Source: Ancylomarina longa (GTDB lineage Bacteria > Bacteroidota > Bacteroidia > Bacteroidales > Marinifilaceae). From it: DNA of 64,000 bases. Both the position numbers and the translations under genes were made by a program. Every line of letters starts with the position of its first letter. The stretch's first letter is position 1. The stretch spans positions 1 to 64,000 of the forward strand of contig NZ_RJJX01000013.1 in assembly GCF_003996985.1 (NCBI RefSeq). Reading direction: 5' to 3'. Below, one piece after another: positions 50,769 to 61,200 of the stretch. The notes beneath the pieces were generated by a model, which ran no database searches, was not told where the DNA came from, and was given only the letters and a program-made list of their open reading frames with translations.

Positions 50769-51275
50769 TTATTCCATGTGTTTTAAATTAACAGCATAAA
50801 GAATTACAAATAAAACTGTGAAGCCTGCTCCAATCATCGTATTGGTGAGCATAGCATCAAAATCTATAAGTGCCAAAGGAACCAGTAACCAAAACAAGTT
50901 GGCAAAAGTATAAACGTAAAAACCGTTCTTCTTTAATTTAAACATCATAAAAACACCAATTAGACTAATGATGGCAAATAAGCAATTTGCTCCAGTGATA
51001 AGATCCAGATTTTCTGCTGTAGCTTTTAATCGAATAATATTGTTTTGAACACTATTATATAAAAATCCGGAATCTATGTCAGCATCATTAAATTGATCCA
51101 TTGCTGTTTCCATTTTTTCCATTTCTGTCGTATAGGTAGTATCAAAAGTGACATACTGATAGGCAGAATAGATTAGTCCAAGTCCTCCGCTTCCAATCAA
51201 TGATAGAATACACAAAACGGTTAAAAAAGTTGGTCTTTTTTTAGGGAGTTCAATTGTTGTAACATTTTCTTCCAT
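50769..51275 (-). CDS. Four-helix membrane protein (paralogue of upstream gene)
   Basis: 168 residues with a cytoplasmic proline/lysine start (PKKRPTFLTVLCILSLIGSG), helices at about 16-36, 90-108, 114-135 and 140-160, and a polar loop rich in acidic residues after helix 1. The opening K-x-RPT-x-LTVLCIL-x-x-IGSG, the MFKLKKNGFYVYT loop and the closing LYAVNLKHM are shared with the next gene upstream, so the two are tandem paralogues. They resemble small uncharacterised membrane proteins common in Bacteroidota. Function unknown. Confidence 0.78.
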   Translation of the reverse strand: MEENVTTIELPKKRPTFLTVLCILSLIGSGGLGLIYSAYQYVTFDTTYTTEMEKMETAMDQFNDADIDSGFLYNSVQNNIIRLKATAENLDLITGANCLFAIISLIGVFMMFKLKKNGFYVYTFANLFWLLVPLALIDFDAMLTNTMIGAGFTVLFVILYAVNLKHME

Positions 51276-51304
51276 AGTTAAATAGTTTTAGGGTAAATAT
51301 TAAA

Positions 51305-51787
51305 TTAGCTTAAATGTTTAAAATTGATGGCATATAAAGCGATGAACAATATACTAAAAACACTTGCGAACAAAACTCCAATATTAATAATAAAATTAAA
51401 TCCAATAAATACAGGAGCAACAAATATCAATAATATTTGTGCAAGGGTATAAAGATAGAATCCAGATTTTTTTAAATGAAACATCAGGATAGCCCCTGTT
51501 AAACTTGCAGCATACAATAAGAAATTAACTAAAGAAATTTCAAAAACATGATCGAAAGCTTTTTGTGCAATATCTATTGCCATTTGAACAAATTTAGTTG
51601 CAAAATCATCCTGTACATTATCGAGAGCTTCTTCAAATATCGAAGGATCGATAAGGTTTTTGAGAGGGGATAAGATCATTCCCATTAAATTGCTAAGTGT
51701 ATTAAAACCACTACCAATAAAAGTAAGGATACAGAGAACGGTTAGCAAAGTTGGTCTTTGTTTAGGGGTAGGTTCGATGACTTCCAT
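51305..51787 (-). CDS. Four-helix membrane protein (paralogue of downstream gene)
   Basis: 160 residues: QRPTLLTVLCILTFIGSGFN, an amphipathic loop (about 40-80), then three helices with MFHLKKSGFYLYTL between the second and third, ending LYAINFKHLS. It begins a two-gene operon with the paralogue 29 bases downstream. Same topology but little identity in the loop after helix 1, which may be where the two differ in function. No named family or substrate. Confidence 0.78.
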   Translation of the reverse strand: MEVIEPTPKQRPTLLTVLCILTFIGSGFNTLSNLMGMILSPLKNLIDPSIFEEALDNVQDDFATKFVQMAIDIAQKAFDHVFEISLVNFLLYAASLTGAILMFHLKKSGFYLYTLAQILLIFVAPVFIGFNFIINIGVLFASVFSILFIALYAINFKHLS

Positions 51788-52177
51788 TTTGTTTATGTTT
51801 GATGAGGATAGTTTGTATTATCTGCTTAAATTTACAATAAACGCTAGAGGTAGAAAAATGATAGGTGATAAATTCGATTTTAGCTATAGATTGTAGGTTG
51901 AGTCCTGCTTTTTACTCGATGATTGCATCTAAATAGGCACAATGCGTAAGGATTGCCTTTTTGAAATGATTGGAGCCGCTGATTAACTTTAAAGTGATTA
52001 TCTCGAATTTTATTAAAATTTCATTCTATTTAATCTCTTCGTATGATTTTATTACTTTAATAATTTGCAGTGCAAATTCGATTTACTAATGAAAAGCAAG
52101 CAAAAGAAGATGTTCTAAAAATGTGTTTTGCTAAGGGAATAATAATAGAAATAATTTTTTTAGTATGGCGATTTGTC

Positions 52178-52337
52178 TAATTTTGAAGCTGCACTTAAAA
52201 GACTATGAATAAGAGTAATTATTACGGTGCATACTCTTCTCTTACAGGAACAAATTTCTCAGAGAGAAGGGATTTTCCTTAAACACTAACAAAAAATTAA
52301 TTCATTCCGACAATGATCGGAAAAAAGACAAACATCG
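52178..52337 (+). promoter_or_regulatory. glyA promoter box and structured leader
   Basis: TAATTTTG (52178-52185) matches TAnnTTTG. The leader of about 145 bases has two competing hairpins: AAGAGTA/TACTCTT (52211-52217 with 52232-52238) and CTTCTCT/AGAGAAG (52236-52242 with 52263-52269). Their arms overlap by three bases, so only one can form. No known riboswitch was recognised. The rest of the 51788-52177 gap shows no gene. Confidence 0.4.
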
Positions 52338-53618
52338 ATGGAAAGAGATATCCAAATTTTCGACTTAATTGATCAGGAATACCTGCGTCAGAAAAATGGT
52401 ATAGAATTGATTGCTTCAGAAAACTTTGTAAGTGAGCAGGTTATGGATGCAATGGGATCTTGCCTTACCAATAAATATGCAGAAGGTTACCCAGGAAAAC
52501 GTTATTACGGGGGTTGTCAGATTGTAGATCAAACCGAACAATTAGCAATCGACAGAGCATGTGAATTATTCGGTGCGGAATATGCAAATGTACAGCCACA
52601 CTCTGGAGCACAAGCCAATGCTGCTGTTTTTTATGCATGTTTAAAACCAGGAGATACATTTCTTGGATTGGACTTGTCTCATGGTGGTCACTTATCGCAT
52701 GGTTCTCCTGTGAACTTATCAGGTACACTTTATAATCCTGTTGCTTATCATGTAAAAGAGGAGACAGGAACAGTAGATTACGATGAGCTAGAACAATTGG
52801 CGATTGAGCATCAACCTAAAATGATTGTTGCAGGTGCTTCTGCATATTCTCGTGATTGGGATTTTGTTCGACTTCGTGAAATTGCTGATAAAGTTGGAGC
52901 TTTATTGATGGCAGATATTGCTCATCCTGCTGGTTTAATTGCTAAAGGATTGCTAAATAATCCAATTCCTTACTGTCATATTGTTACTACAACAACACAC
53001 AAAACTCTTCGTGGACCACGAGGAGGTATGATCTTAATGGGTAAGGATTTTGAAAATCCTTGGGGACAAAAAACTCCTAAAGGGGAGATTAAGATGATGT
53101 CACAGGTTTTAAATTTTGCAGTTTTTCCAGGACAACAAGGTGGACCATTAGAGCATATTATTGCAGCTAAAGCTATTGCTTTCGGAGAAGCTTTAAGCGA
53201 TTCTTATAAGGAATATGCAATCCAAATGCAGAAAAATGCTAAAGTGATGGCTGATGAATTCATTAGATTAGGCTATAAGGTTATTTCTGATGGTACTGAT
53301 AATCACTCCATGTTAATTGATCTTCGCTCTAAGTTTCCTGAAATTACAGGTAAGAAGGTGGAGAATACATTGGTGAAAGCAGATATTACTATCAATAAAA
53401 ATATGGTACCATTTGATACTCGTTCACCGTTTTCAACATCTGGATTACGTGTAGGAACTCCCGCAATTACTACACGAGGATTAAAGGAAGAAGATATGCC
53501 GGTAATTGTTGAAATGATTGATGAGGTTATTTCAGATATTGATAATGAAGAGGTTATTGCATCGGTACGTAGTCGTGTAAATAACATGATGAGCGAAAGG
53601 CCAATGTTTGCTTGGTAA
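52338..53618 (+). CDS. glyA: Serine hydroxymethyltransferase
   Basis: PLP enzyme interconverting serine and glycine with transfer of a one-carbon unit to tetrahydrofolate. [32 protein letters not shown], the PLP lysine in [15 protein letters not shown] (K222) and [14 protein letters not shown] are all present. The 426-residue length is normal. Cytoplasmic, probably highly expressed. It is monocistronic with a long leader and its own terminator. It supplies 5,10-methylene-tetrahydrofolate, a precursor of the 10-formyl donor used by fmt. Confidence 0.98.
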   Translation: MERDIQIFDLIDQEYLRQKNGIELIASENFVSEQVMDAMGSCLTNKYAEGYPGKRYYGGCQIVDQTEQLAIDRACELFGAEYANVQPHSGAQANAAVFYACLKPGDTFLGLDLSHGGHLSHGSPVNLSGTLYNPVAYHVKEETGTVDYDELEQLAIEHQPKMIVAGASAYSRDWDFVRLREIADKVGALLMADIAHPAGLIAKGLLNNPIPYCHIVTTTTHKTLRGPRGGMILMGKDFENPWGQKTPKGEIKMMSQVLNFAVFPGQQGGPLEHIIAAKAIAFGEALSDSYKEYAIQMQKNAKVMADEFIRLGYKVISDGTDNHSMLIDLRSKFPEITGKKVENTLVKADITINKNMVPFDTRSPFSTSGLRVGTPAITTRGLKEEDMPVIVEMIDEVISDIDNEEVIASVRSRVNNMMSERPMFAW

Positions 53619-53643
53619 ACATTTTATTTTTGATAAATATTTG

Positions 53644-53678
53644 ATGGGAAGAATTTATTTTCTTCCCATTTTTCTTTT
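53644..53678 (+). terminator. Terminator after glyA
   Basis: ATGGGAAGAA and TTCTTCCCAT pair on a short loop, followed by a T-rich tail. Confidence 0.88.
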
Positions 53679-53700
53679 GTACTATTTCAAATTAGGTATT

Positions 53701-53708
53701 TATCTTTA
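53701..53708 (+). promoter_or_regulatory. -7 promoter box of the TauE/SafE-like gene
   Basis: TATCTTTA, one base from TAnnTTTG, lies 24 bases before the ATG at 53733. A near-leaderless short leader is predicted. Confidence 0.4.
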
Positions 53709-53732
53709 GCTTAATGGTTTAATTGGGAATAT

Positions 53733-54503
53733 ATGGAATGGTTTAATTATTTATTAGTAGTTTTTGTAGGTGTTTTTGCAGGTTTTTTAAATACACTTGC
53801 GGGTAGTGGATCGGTTATTAGTTTAGCCATGTTGATGTTTATGGGATTACCTGCAAATGTGGCAAACGGCACAAATAGAATTGCAATATTATTACAAAAT
53901 GTTGTTGGTGTAAGTAGTTTTAAAAAGCAGAAGGTTTTTGTTTTTCGGGATGGAATATGGCTGGCGATTCCTGCAATTATAGGATCCGTTCTGGGAGCAG
54001 GTTTGGCAGTGGAGATTAATCAGGATATGATGGAAAAAACTATCGGTGTCGTTCTTGTTTTTCTATTCTTCATTGTATTGTATAAGCCTGATGCATGGGT
54101 GAAAGGTCAGGTGGGCTTGATACGTTCAAAACCTAGTTTTATTCAAATCATTATCTTCTTTTTTATAGGTATTTATGGTGGATTTATTCAAGCTGGAGTT
54201 GGCTTTTTTCTTTTATCGGGATTAGTTTTAGGTGCAGGTTATGATTTGGTAAAGGCGAATGCCATAAAAGTTTTCATAATTCTACTCTATACAATATTTG
54301 CAATAGGAGTTTTTATTTTTAACAAACAAATTGATTATACAATCGGTTTTGTTCTGGCAGCGGGGAATATGCTGGGAGCATATATTGCTGCAAATTTTGC
54401 AGTAAGTTGGGGAGCTAAATTTGTTCGTTATATCCTATTAGCAGTTATTGTTTTTGCTTCTCTTAAATTTATAGGAGTGTACGATTTGTTAGGATTAATC
54501 TAA
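53733..54503 (+). CDS. TauE/SafE family membrane transporter
   Basis: 256 residues with about eight hydrophobic helices. The N-terminal VGVFAGFLNTLAGSGSVISL and the second-half GIYGGFIQAGVGFFLLSG are the two inverted-repeat signatures of the TauE/SafE (sulfite or organosulfonate exporter) family. The substrate cannot be assigned; a sulfur-containing anion is the default guess. Its 3' end overlaps the convergent tonB gene by nine bases, with no terminator visible between them. Confidence 0.88.
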   Translation: MEWFNYLLVVFVGVFAGFLNTLAGSGSVISLAMLMFMGLPANVANGTNRIAILLQNVVGVSSFKKQKVFVFRDGIWLAIPAIIGSVLGAGLAVEINQDMMEKTIGVVLVFLFFIVLYKPDAWVKGQVGLIRSKPSFIQIIIFFFIGIYGGFIQAGVGFFLLSGLVLGAGYDLVKANAIKVFIILLYTIFAIGVFIFNKQIDYTIGFVLAAGNMLGAYIAANFAVSWGAKFVRYILLAVIVFASLKFIGVYDLLGLI

Positions 54504-55442
54504 TTGAAAATGGTAAGTAATAGTTCCTTTCTGATAAGCAGGAGCATTACTGTCGGAATTAAAAACTGCTTTTAAAGCCGCCTTGCGTGCAGCATCGAAA
54601 AGAATAGAATTACCCGTTGTGGTTCCTGGCATTCCTGGCCGTGCATTCACAACTTTACCATTTTTGTCAACCGTAATTTCCACAACTACTTTTCCGCTTT
54701 CTTGCAGACTATATTTCGGTTTAGGTATGCTTAGAGAATTTCTACCTTTTAAATCATAGGAATAACCATTATTTCCCATTCCACTTCCTATATAATTATT
54801 GGAGGAGTTAGAACCACTGGTAGCTCCTTGATTTCCCGAGGAATAAGTTTTACCTTGCGATTTGTTTGACGAATTGCCTTTGCCAAAAATATTTTTCGCC
54901 TTATTATTGATGTTATCAATTTTTGCTTTGCGTTCCGCTTCTTCTTTTCTTTTTCTTTCAATTTCTGCAATTCTCTTTTTTTCCAGTTCCGCTTGGTGTT
55001 GTTTTTTTAATTCTAACTGATATTGCTTCTCTTTTTCGATTTTATGAATTCGATCTTGCTCTTCTTTAACTTTTCTTGCTTTTTCTTTAACGGCCTTTTT
55101 CTTAGCTATTTCTTTTGTTGAAAGTAAAGCTGGAGCATCTTCTGTTTCCTGAGTAATTATTTTTTCTTTGGGTGAAGATTCAATTGGTTCTGATTTAGCT
55201 TTTGTTGAGGATGCTGGAACAACAGTTTTTGATTTTGGGGAATTTTGAGATTTGGCTTTGGCAGGAGCGGGATCGTTTAATCCTTTTCCCTGATTGCTAT
55301 TTCCAAAATTAATAAGAATACCTTCTTCCTCAGGAAGTGGAAGAGGAGTATGAAAGCCCAGAAAGAACAAGACGGCAATTAATCCTATATGGAAAAATAG
55401 TGTTCCTGCAATTCCAATTCTATTGCTTTTGGTATTTCTCAT
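54495..55442 (-). CDS. tonB: TonB family energy transducer
   Basis: 315 residues: one N-terminal membrane anchor (about 10-28), a proline-, lysine- and glutamate-rich periplasmic spacer with a strongly charged coiled-coil stretch (about 115-180), a glycine/serine/asparagine-rich linker (about 190-235), and a C-terminal TonB-like domain (ESGKVVVEITVDKNGKVVNA, about 250-315). The long coiled coil recalls TolA more than classical TonB, so it might be the TolA partner of a TolQR-like pair. It starts two bases after the exbD stop and ends convergent and overlapping with the TauE-like gene. Confidence 0.85.
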   Translation of the reverse strand: MRNTKSNRIGIAGTLFFHIGLIAVLFFLGFHTPLPLPEEEGILINFGNSNQGKGLNDPAPAKAKSQNSPKSKTVVPASSTKAKSEPIESSPKEKIITQETEDAPALLSTKEIAKKKAVKEKARKVKEEQDRIHKIEKEKQYQLELKKQHQAELEKKRIAEIERKRKEEAERKAKIDNINNKAKNIFGKGNSSNKSQGKTYSSGNQGATSGSNSSNNYIGSGMGNNGYSYDLKGRNSLSIPKPKYSLQESGKVVVEITVDKNGKVVNARPGMPGTTTGNSILFDAARKAALKAVFNSDSNAPAYQKGTITYHFQLD

Positions 55443-55444
55443 GT

Positions 55445-55837
55445 TTATTTAGCTCTCGTTGCTAAAATTAGTTTGTATTTATTGTCTTTCGCAATATTCA
55501 TCACTTTTACAACCTGTTCCATTGGTACTGATTTATCAACGTGAAGTGATATAGTTGCGTCTTTTTCGCGTGCAAGCTTACGCTGTAACTTGTTTTCTAG
55601 TTGTGAAAAAGGAACCGGAGTAGTTTCAATATAAAAGTTGTAATTCTTGTCAATGGAAACACTGGTAATAGGTTTTGCTGCAGTTTGATTACTACTTTTA
55701 GGTAATAATAACTTTAGTGCATTCGGACTAATTAAAGTAGAGGTAACCATGAAAAATATCAATAATAAAAACACAATATCCGTCATGGACGACATGCTAA
55801 AGTTTGCATTTACTTTATTTCGGGTCTTAAGTGCCAT
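55445..55837 (-). CDS. exbD: ExbD/TolR family biopolymer transporter
   Basis: 130 residues: a short cytoplasmic start, one membrane helix (about 20-38, DIVFLLLIFFMVTSTL) whose aspartate D20 is the conserved proton-carrying residue, and a periplasmic domain ending with SVPMEQVVKVMNIAKDNKYK. It forms the ion-driven stator with the neighbouring ExbB to energise TonB. Seven bases separate it from exbB and two from tonB, so it is the middle of a tight three-gene operon. Confidence 0.93.
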   Translation of the reverse strand: MALKTRNKVNANFSMSSMTDIVFLLLIFFMVTSTLISPNALKLLLPKSSNQTAAKPITSVSIDKNYNFYIETTPVPFSQLENKLQRKLAREKDATISLHVDKSVPMEQVVKVMNIAKDNKYKLILATRAK

Positions 55838-55844
55838 ATGCAGA

Positions 55845-56555
55845 TTATTTAATTGGTTCGTTCAATAAATCCATAAATTCGGTGGTTGTTGCTTCCATAT
55901 TAAACACAACTTTCTCCACTTTAGCAACTAAAATGTTATAAGCAAAATAGGCTATAATACCAACAATAAGTCCAGCTACTGTAGTCACCATAGCAGTGTA
56001 AATTCCATTTGATAATAAAGAAATATCAATATTGTTTCCCGCATTTGACATGTCGTAGAAAGCTTGAATCATACCCATAACTGTACCTAAAAATCCAATC
56101 ATTGGTGCTGCACCGGCAACAGTTGCTAGTGTAGGTAGGTTTTTTTCCAATTTAGATACTTCCAGATTGCCTATATTTTCAATAGCTGCATTAACATCAT
56201 TTAATGGGCGACCAATTCGTTTAATACCTTTTGAAATCATTCGGGATACAGGAGTATTATTAGAATCACAAAGAGCAACTGCGGAATCAATTTTGCCGTC
56301 ATGTATATAGTCTCGAATTCTATTCATGAAATTAGAGTCTTTTTTTGCAGCCTTTCGGATGGCATAATATCTTTCGAAAAAAATATACATGGCAATTGCG
56401 GAGAGTACTAATATTGGAATCATGATCCAACCTCCTTTAAAAGCCAAGTCAATAAAATTTAAGCTAATTTCTGTGGCTTCGGCTCCTTTATCATTAATAG
56501 GAGTTGTGCTTTGAGCCAAATTTTGAATTCCTGCAAAAATCAAAAGATAATTCAT
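55845..56555 (-). CDS. exbB: ExbB/TolQ/MotA family proton channel
   Basis: 236 residues with three membrane helices (about 36-58, 138-160 and 184-206). The channel region GAAPMIGFLGTVMGMIQAF and the following VTTVAGLIVGIIAYFAYNIL are the family core. The first ~25 residues are hydrophobic and may be a signal or extra N-terminal helix. It heads exbB-exbD-tonB, a proton-motive-force-driven system for outer-membrane uptake. The nhaD terminator lies just upstream, so the operon should have its own promoter. Confidence 0.94.
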   Translation of the reverse strand: MNYLLIFAGIQNLAQSTTPINDKGAEATEISLNFIDLAFKGGWIMIPILVLSAIAMYIFFERYYAIRKAAKKDSNFMNRIRDYIHDGKIDSAVALCDSNNTPVSRMISKGIKRIGRPLNDVNAAIENIGNLEVSKLEKNLPTLATVAGAAPMIGFLGTVMGMIQAFYDMSNAGNNIDISLLSNGIYTAMVTTVAGLIVGIIAYFAYNILVAKVEKVVFNMEATTTEFMDLLNEPIK

Positions 56556-56584
56556 ATTCTATGTTTTCAAGTTAGTTCTATCTC

Positions 56585-56622
56585 ATAAAAAAACGAGATA
56601 TAATACGGAATATTATATCTCG
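56585..56622 (-). terminator. Terminator after nhaD
   Basis: A perfect 12-base-pair stem (CGAGATATAATA and its complement) on a five-base loop runs into a U-tract on the minus strand. It separates nhaD from exbB. Confidence 0.9.
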
Positions 56623-56677
56623 CTAAATTAATATTATTGTTTCTGATTCCCCATCTAAAAAAAGGGAAATTCATCTA

Positions 56678-58066
56678 TCAGTGAAATAATACTGATTCAA
56701 GAATGTAAAAGGCAGCTCCTGAGGCGTAACCGATAAAAGCTAAAAATGAGATTTTTCTCAAATACCAGATAAAATCTATTTTTTCCATTCCCATTGCAGC
56801 AACACCTGCGGCAGAACCAATAATTAATAAACTTCCTCCTGTTCCAGCACAGTAAGCCAAAAACTCCCAGAATAAACCATCCTGTACAAAGTTGGCAGCA
56901 TAACCAACGGCACTAGCAGATTCGATAGGATACATTCCCATAGCACCTGCAACGAGTGGTACATTATCAACAACAGAGGAAAGCATACCAATAATGATAT
57001 TTATCGCAAAAATATTGTGAACATGCTGATCTAAATATTTAGCTAGAATATCCAAATGTCCAGCAGACTGTAAACTGGATACAGCTGTTAAAATTCCAAG
57101 AAAGAAAAATACTGTAGGTACATCAACTTTTTTTAGAATACCAATAACAGTAAGTTTTTTTTTGTCTTCAATATCCTTGTGCTTATGCATAATCTCAGTA
57201 ACCAACCACATTATTCCTAACCCAAGTAGCATTCCCATATAAGGAGGTAAATGGGTAAAGGTTTTAAATACTGGTACAAATAGTAAGGAGAATACTCCCA
57301 AACAAAGAATGAAAACACGTTCCTTTTGTGTGGTATGTTCGTTATTATTACCATTCTCTAAAATAGGACGAACTACATTTCCTTTCATTCTGAAAGAAAT
57401 AACAATTAATGGAACAATTACTGTTATTAAGGAAGGGAGTACTACTCCTTCAATAATTTTAAGAGTAGTAACTTGACTGCCTATCCAAAGCATAATGGTG
57501 GTTACATCTCCAATAGGAGACCATGCACCACCGGCATTAGCTGCTAGTACCACCATAGAGGCGAAAAACCATCTGTTTTCTTTTGCTTTGATTAGTTTTC
57601 GGATGAGTGCCACCATTACAATTGTAGTCGTAAGGTTATCTAGTGCTGCTGACATGAAGAATGTCAACAGACTTAAAATCCAAAGTAGTTTTACCTTATT
57701 TGTGGTTTTTATTTTATCGGTAATAATTTTAAAACCTTGGTGTTGATCCACAATCTCTACTATTGTCATTGCACCCAAAAGGAAAAATAAAATAGCTGAT
57801 ATCTCTGAAAGATGATGTAGTACTTCATGATGGGTTATAAAATCAAGCATCCCGTGCGCATTATCCATAGATGGATTTAGTTGGACATATTCATTCCAGG
57901 CTCGACTCACGCCTGAGGAAAGAATATCAATGCCTCCAAAAGCATATAATACCCAAGTTAGTACTCCAATCAGAAGTGCCGAAGCGGCTTTGTCAATTTT
58001 GAGTGGATGTTCTAGAGCAATAGCGGTGTATCCCAGAACAAATACCACAATCATTAGTGTAAACAT
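56678..58066 (-). CDS. nhaD: NhaD family Na+/H+ antiporter
   Basis: 462 residues with 11-13 predicted helices. IALEHPLKIDKAASALLIG near the start, LDNLTTTIVMVALIRKL and NAGGAWSPIGDVTTIMLW in the middle and VDNVPLVAGAMGMYP later are signatures of the NhaD/ion-transporter family, including the D-N and N-A-G-G pairs thought to bind the ion. The family is common in marine and halophilic bacteria and exchanges Na+ or Li+ for H+. It follows a 38-residue small ORF by nine bases, and possibly tamB, in one transcript. A terminator follows. Confidence 0.93.
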   Translation of the reverse strand: MFTLMIVVFVLGYTAIALEHPLKIDKAASALLIGVLTWVLYAFGGIDILSSGVSRAWNEYVQLNPSMDNAHGMLDFITHHEVLHHLSEISAILFFLLGAMTIVEIVDQHQGFKIITDKIKTTNKVKLLWILSLLTFFMSAALDNLTTTIVMVALIRKLIKAKENRWFFASMVVLAANAGGAWSPIGDVTTIMLWIGSQVTTLKIIEGVVLPSLITVIVPLIVISFRMKGNVVRPILENGNNNEHTTQKERVFILCLGVFSLLFVPVFKTFTHLPPYMGMLLGLGIMWLVTEIMHKHKDIEDKKKLTVIGILKKVDVPTVFFFLGILTAVSSLQSAGHLDILAKYLDQHVHNIFAINIIIGMLSSVVDNVPLVAGAMGMYPIESASAVGYAANFVQDGLFWEFLAYCAGTGGSLLIIGSAAGVAAMGMEKIDFIWYLRKISFLAFIGYASGAAFYILESVLFH

Positions 58067-58075
58067 AGTAATTGA

Positions 58076-58192
58076 TTATTTTTTTGATGTATTAATTTCG
58101 ATTTCAGAAGCTGCTAATATACTAATATTTGTTATTAGAATGCAGGCAACAATTAAAGAAAAATATCTCTTGTTTACGCTGCTGAAAAACAT
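58076..58192 (-). CDS. Small ORF (38 residues) immediately upstream of nhaD
   Basis: ATG 58192 opens MFFSSVNKRYFSLIVACILI and the frame ends at TAA 58076-58078, nine bases before the nhaD start. The sequence has a basic start, a hydrophobic stretch (about 11-27) and an A-S-E boundary, so it resembles a signal peptide or single-helix membrane peptide. It could be a leader peptide, a small partner of NhaD or a chance ORF. I know of no homologue. Confidence 0.4.
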   Translation of the reverse strand: MFFSSVNKRYFSLIVACILITNISILAASEIEINTSKK

Positions 58193-58226
58193 CAAAAAGC
58201 AATAGTTTAATGACTTAAACAATCAA

Positions 58227-61200
58227 TTATTTGTGGGGAAATTTATTTTTTGTAGGTTTTAAAAAATTGAGGTATTTTTTTAGAAGTCCGGAAAACGTAT
58301 TAAAATCCTCTTTATAGAATATACCAATGCCCTGTGTATTTCTGGATTCTTCATAAACAAGGTATTCATTAGATCGAGTAAATGCACTTAAGTGTAGTTT
58401 TCCTTTTTTGTCAAGCTTAATGTTCACATCCATATCTCCAACAATATCATTGGCTCTTTGCTGACTATTTCCTGTTCCCACATTTCCATTGATTGTAATT
58501 TTATCATTAAAAATCTGAGTAGAAAGTGCAAGTTCTATTTCATCACTTGTTAATTCATCACCAGGACGATAACTCACGCCAATATCAAAGTCATTACTGA
58601 TCTTGCTAAGCCAATTTGATAATTGATTGGATAATAATTCACTTGTTGTAATACCTACAGCATAGCTTGAGTTTTTATTTTCAAAATTTGGGTCTGTAGA
58701 TCTTAAATATTCAGGAGTGTAAAACCGATTTAATACCAGCAAGGAAAGAATTTGTTTATTCATTTCATCTTCAGTAGAAAATAATCCTTCCAAAATACTT
58801 TGAGTTTGCTGATCGAGTGTTGGAAAGGCGATACTAAATTTGATATTGGGGTTTTCAAGACGATTACTAAGATTCATATTACATTGCACAGGTACTTTAC
58901 GTGTATTATCAATATAGGGAGTGTTTAGTAATAAGTCGTATAGTGTAGTTTTTACGTTGTAAACAGCATTAATGTTTACAGTTGCATTATACGGATCTCC
59001 AGTCCATTTGATATTTCCACCGTTTGATAAATCGAATTTTTTGTTGATAACATCCTGAAGAGTGAAAAGATAACTCCCGGTTTGTATTGTATAATCACCA
59101 AATATTTTAAAGTCTCCTTTAGTATCGATTTCTAATTTTAGGTTTCCATTTCCTTTTGCTTTTAAAACATCACCTATTTTCGAATCAAATATGATTTGAA
59201 CTTCTGTTTCTGGTGTTATATCCAAATCGCAATTCATTTTAATTCCGCTTAAATCAATCTTATATTGATCTGATTCTTTATTGTTTACGAAATGAGTGGA
59301 GTTTACAAAAGTGATAAAATTACTCTCCTGGATATCACCACTATTATTCAAAGGGATATAAATTCTGGTATTTTTATCTGTTTTGGCGGTGATATCAATA
59401 TCCATATTATCTGTGGGGCCAAAAAGGTGGGTGATTCCAGTTAGGTAGGCCTGGCCATAAAAAAGTTCATTGTCCGTCACCTTTGTATTTAGGATGTTAA
59501 AATTTTGAGTATTGATGGCCAAATCTAAATTGAAATTTTGCAATTGTTCGTGTGAAATTACACCATATATTGTTGCAATTTTATCGTGTTGATCAATTAG
59601 TCTAAATTTGTTGAATTGAAATTCCTTAGGGGTTATTTTTATACTATCGTTACAATAATAAGTAGTTTTAAGCTCGTTTATTGTAAAGGATACATTTTTA
59701 AATTTTAATTTACCAGAGGATCTTGGTTCTTCTGTTGATCCTTCTAAATGAAGATTCCCTGAGGTATTTCCTTTGATATTTGAGATATTATCTTGTAAAT
59801 AAGGAGAAAGTAAACCCATGCGAAGATCCTGCATATCAATATTCATATTGATAGAATCAGATTCTGGGAAATAATTACCTTCCAGAGATAATTCCTTTTT
59901 TGAATTATAATTGGTAAAGGAAGAAAAAGAGAGTTTTCTCTGATCTTTATCCCAATCACTTATCAAATATAAATTACCAAGTGTATCCTGATTAAAAATA
60001 AGATCCTCAATCATTAGATTGGAATTAGAGTATCTATTTCCATATAGATCAGAGAGCTGAACGTAGCCACGAACCAATCCATTAACACCGATTTTCTTAT
60101 CTCGGGTTAAATTGTTTAAGTTTTTTAGGCTGATATTGTGAACTTCAAATCTAATGCTATCTTTTGGATTGGTAGAAATTTTTCCATCTAAACCAAAATA
60201 CTGATTTTGCCGCTGAATTTTAAAATTATCAACTTGGTAGCTCGTACTATCAATAACAATTTGTGATGATGGGATATTCCAAATACTGTCATCCATTATT
60301 AGAGTACTAGGCAACAAATTAATATTCCATATTGGATTACCACTTGCTTTTGATTTTTTAACCATTCCTTCTGCTGATAGATAACCACTATAAGTTCTCT
60401 TATCCCAATTATTCCAGAGTACATCTAGCTTGATTTTATCTTTTCCAACAGTTATTTTGTTTGTTAAATTATAAAGCCTGAAATCATCAGAAAAAGCAAG
60501 TCTATTCGTTCTGCCTTTTAGCTCTAATTGATGATTATTTGTTTCAAGATCTATTTTGAGTTCATCAAAATTTTTGCCTTGAACACTTAAACTTGGAGAA
60601 TTAAAATGCATTTCAAGTTTGTGATCTTTTGCAACTATAATTCCATCAAGATTGGTATGGGAGGCTAAATTAATATCCGGATACAATACTTTTGTAATTG
60701 AATCGACATCTTTTAGATGGAGTGAGAATTTGAAATTGTTGGTACTATCAATTTTTGTATAATCCTTATTTGGCGCATAAGCAGGTAAATAATAATATGC
60801 CATGTTGGCAATAGACGAAATGAGACTGCCTACTTCATAATTTCCTTCAACTTTTGCATCCGAAACATCAGATTCCAAGGTTAGTCTTTTAAAATCGGGA
60901 GAAGTAAAGGAGTTAATAGTTAATTTATTTAGGGAAAATTCGCCCAGGCTATTTTTGTAATTAGTATTATTTATCTCTATAATTCCATTGGCATTATCCA
61001 CACCGCTTCCAGTAAAATTTGCATTAATGGATAAGCTTAATTCTGATTTGAGATCTTTCTTTGATAAATGAAGTGGAAAAAGTTTCGCATGAAGGATATG
61101 AGAACTAAAGTTCATTGTCGGAACTTTTTGTGAGAAGTCAATTTTACCCGCAAAATCAAATCCTATATTAGGGTCTTGAATAGAAATTTTTCCATCGAAT

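Noticed and set aside
52192..52337. Glycine riboswitch upstream of glyA
   Set aside because: I could not find the conserved paired aptamer cores; only two competing hairpins are visible.
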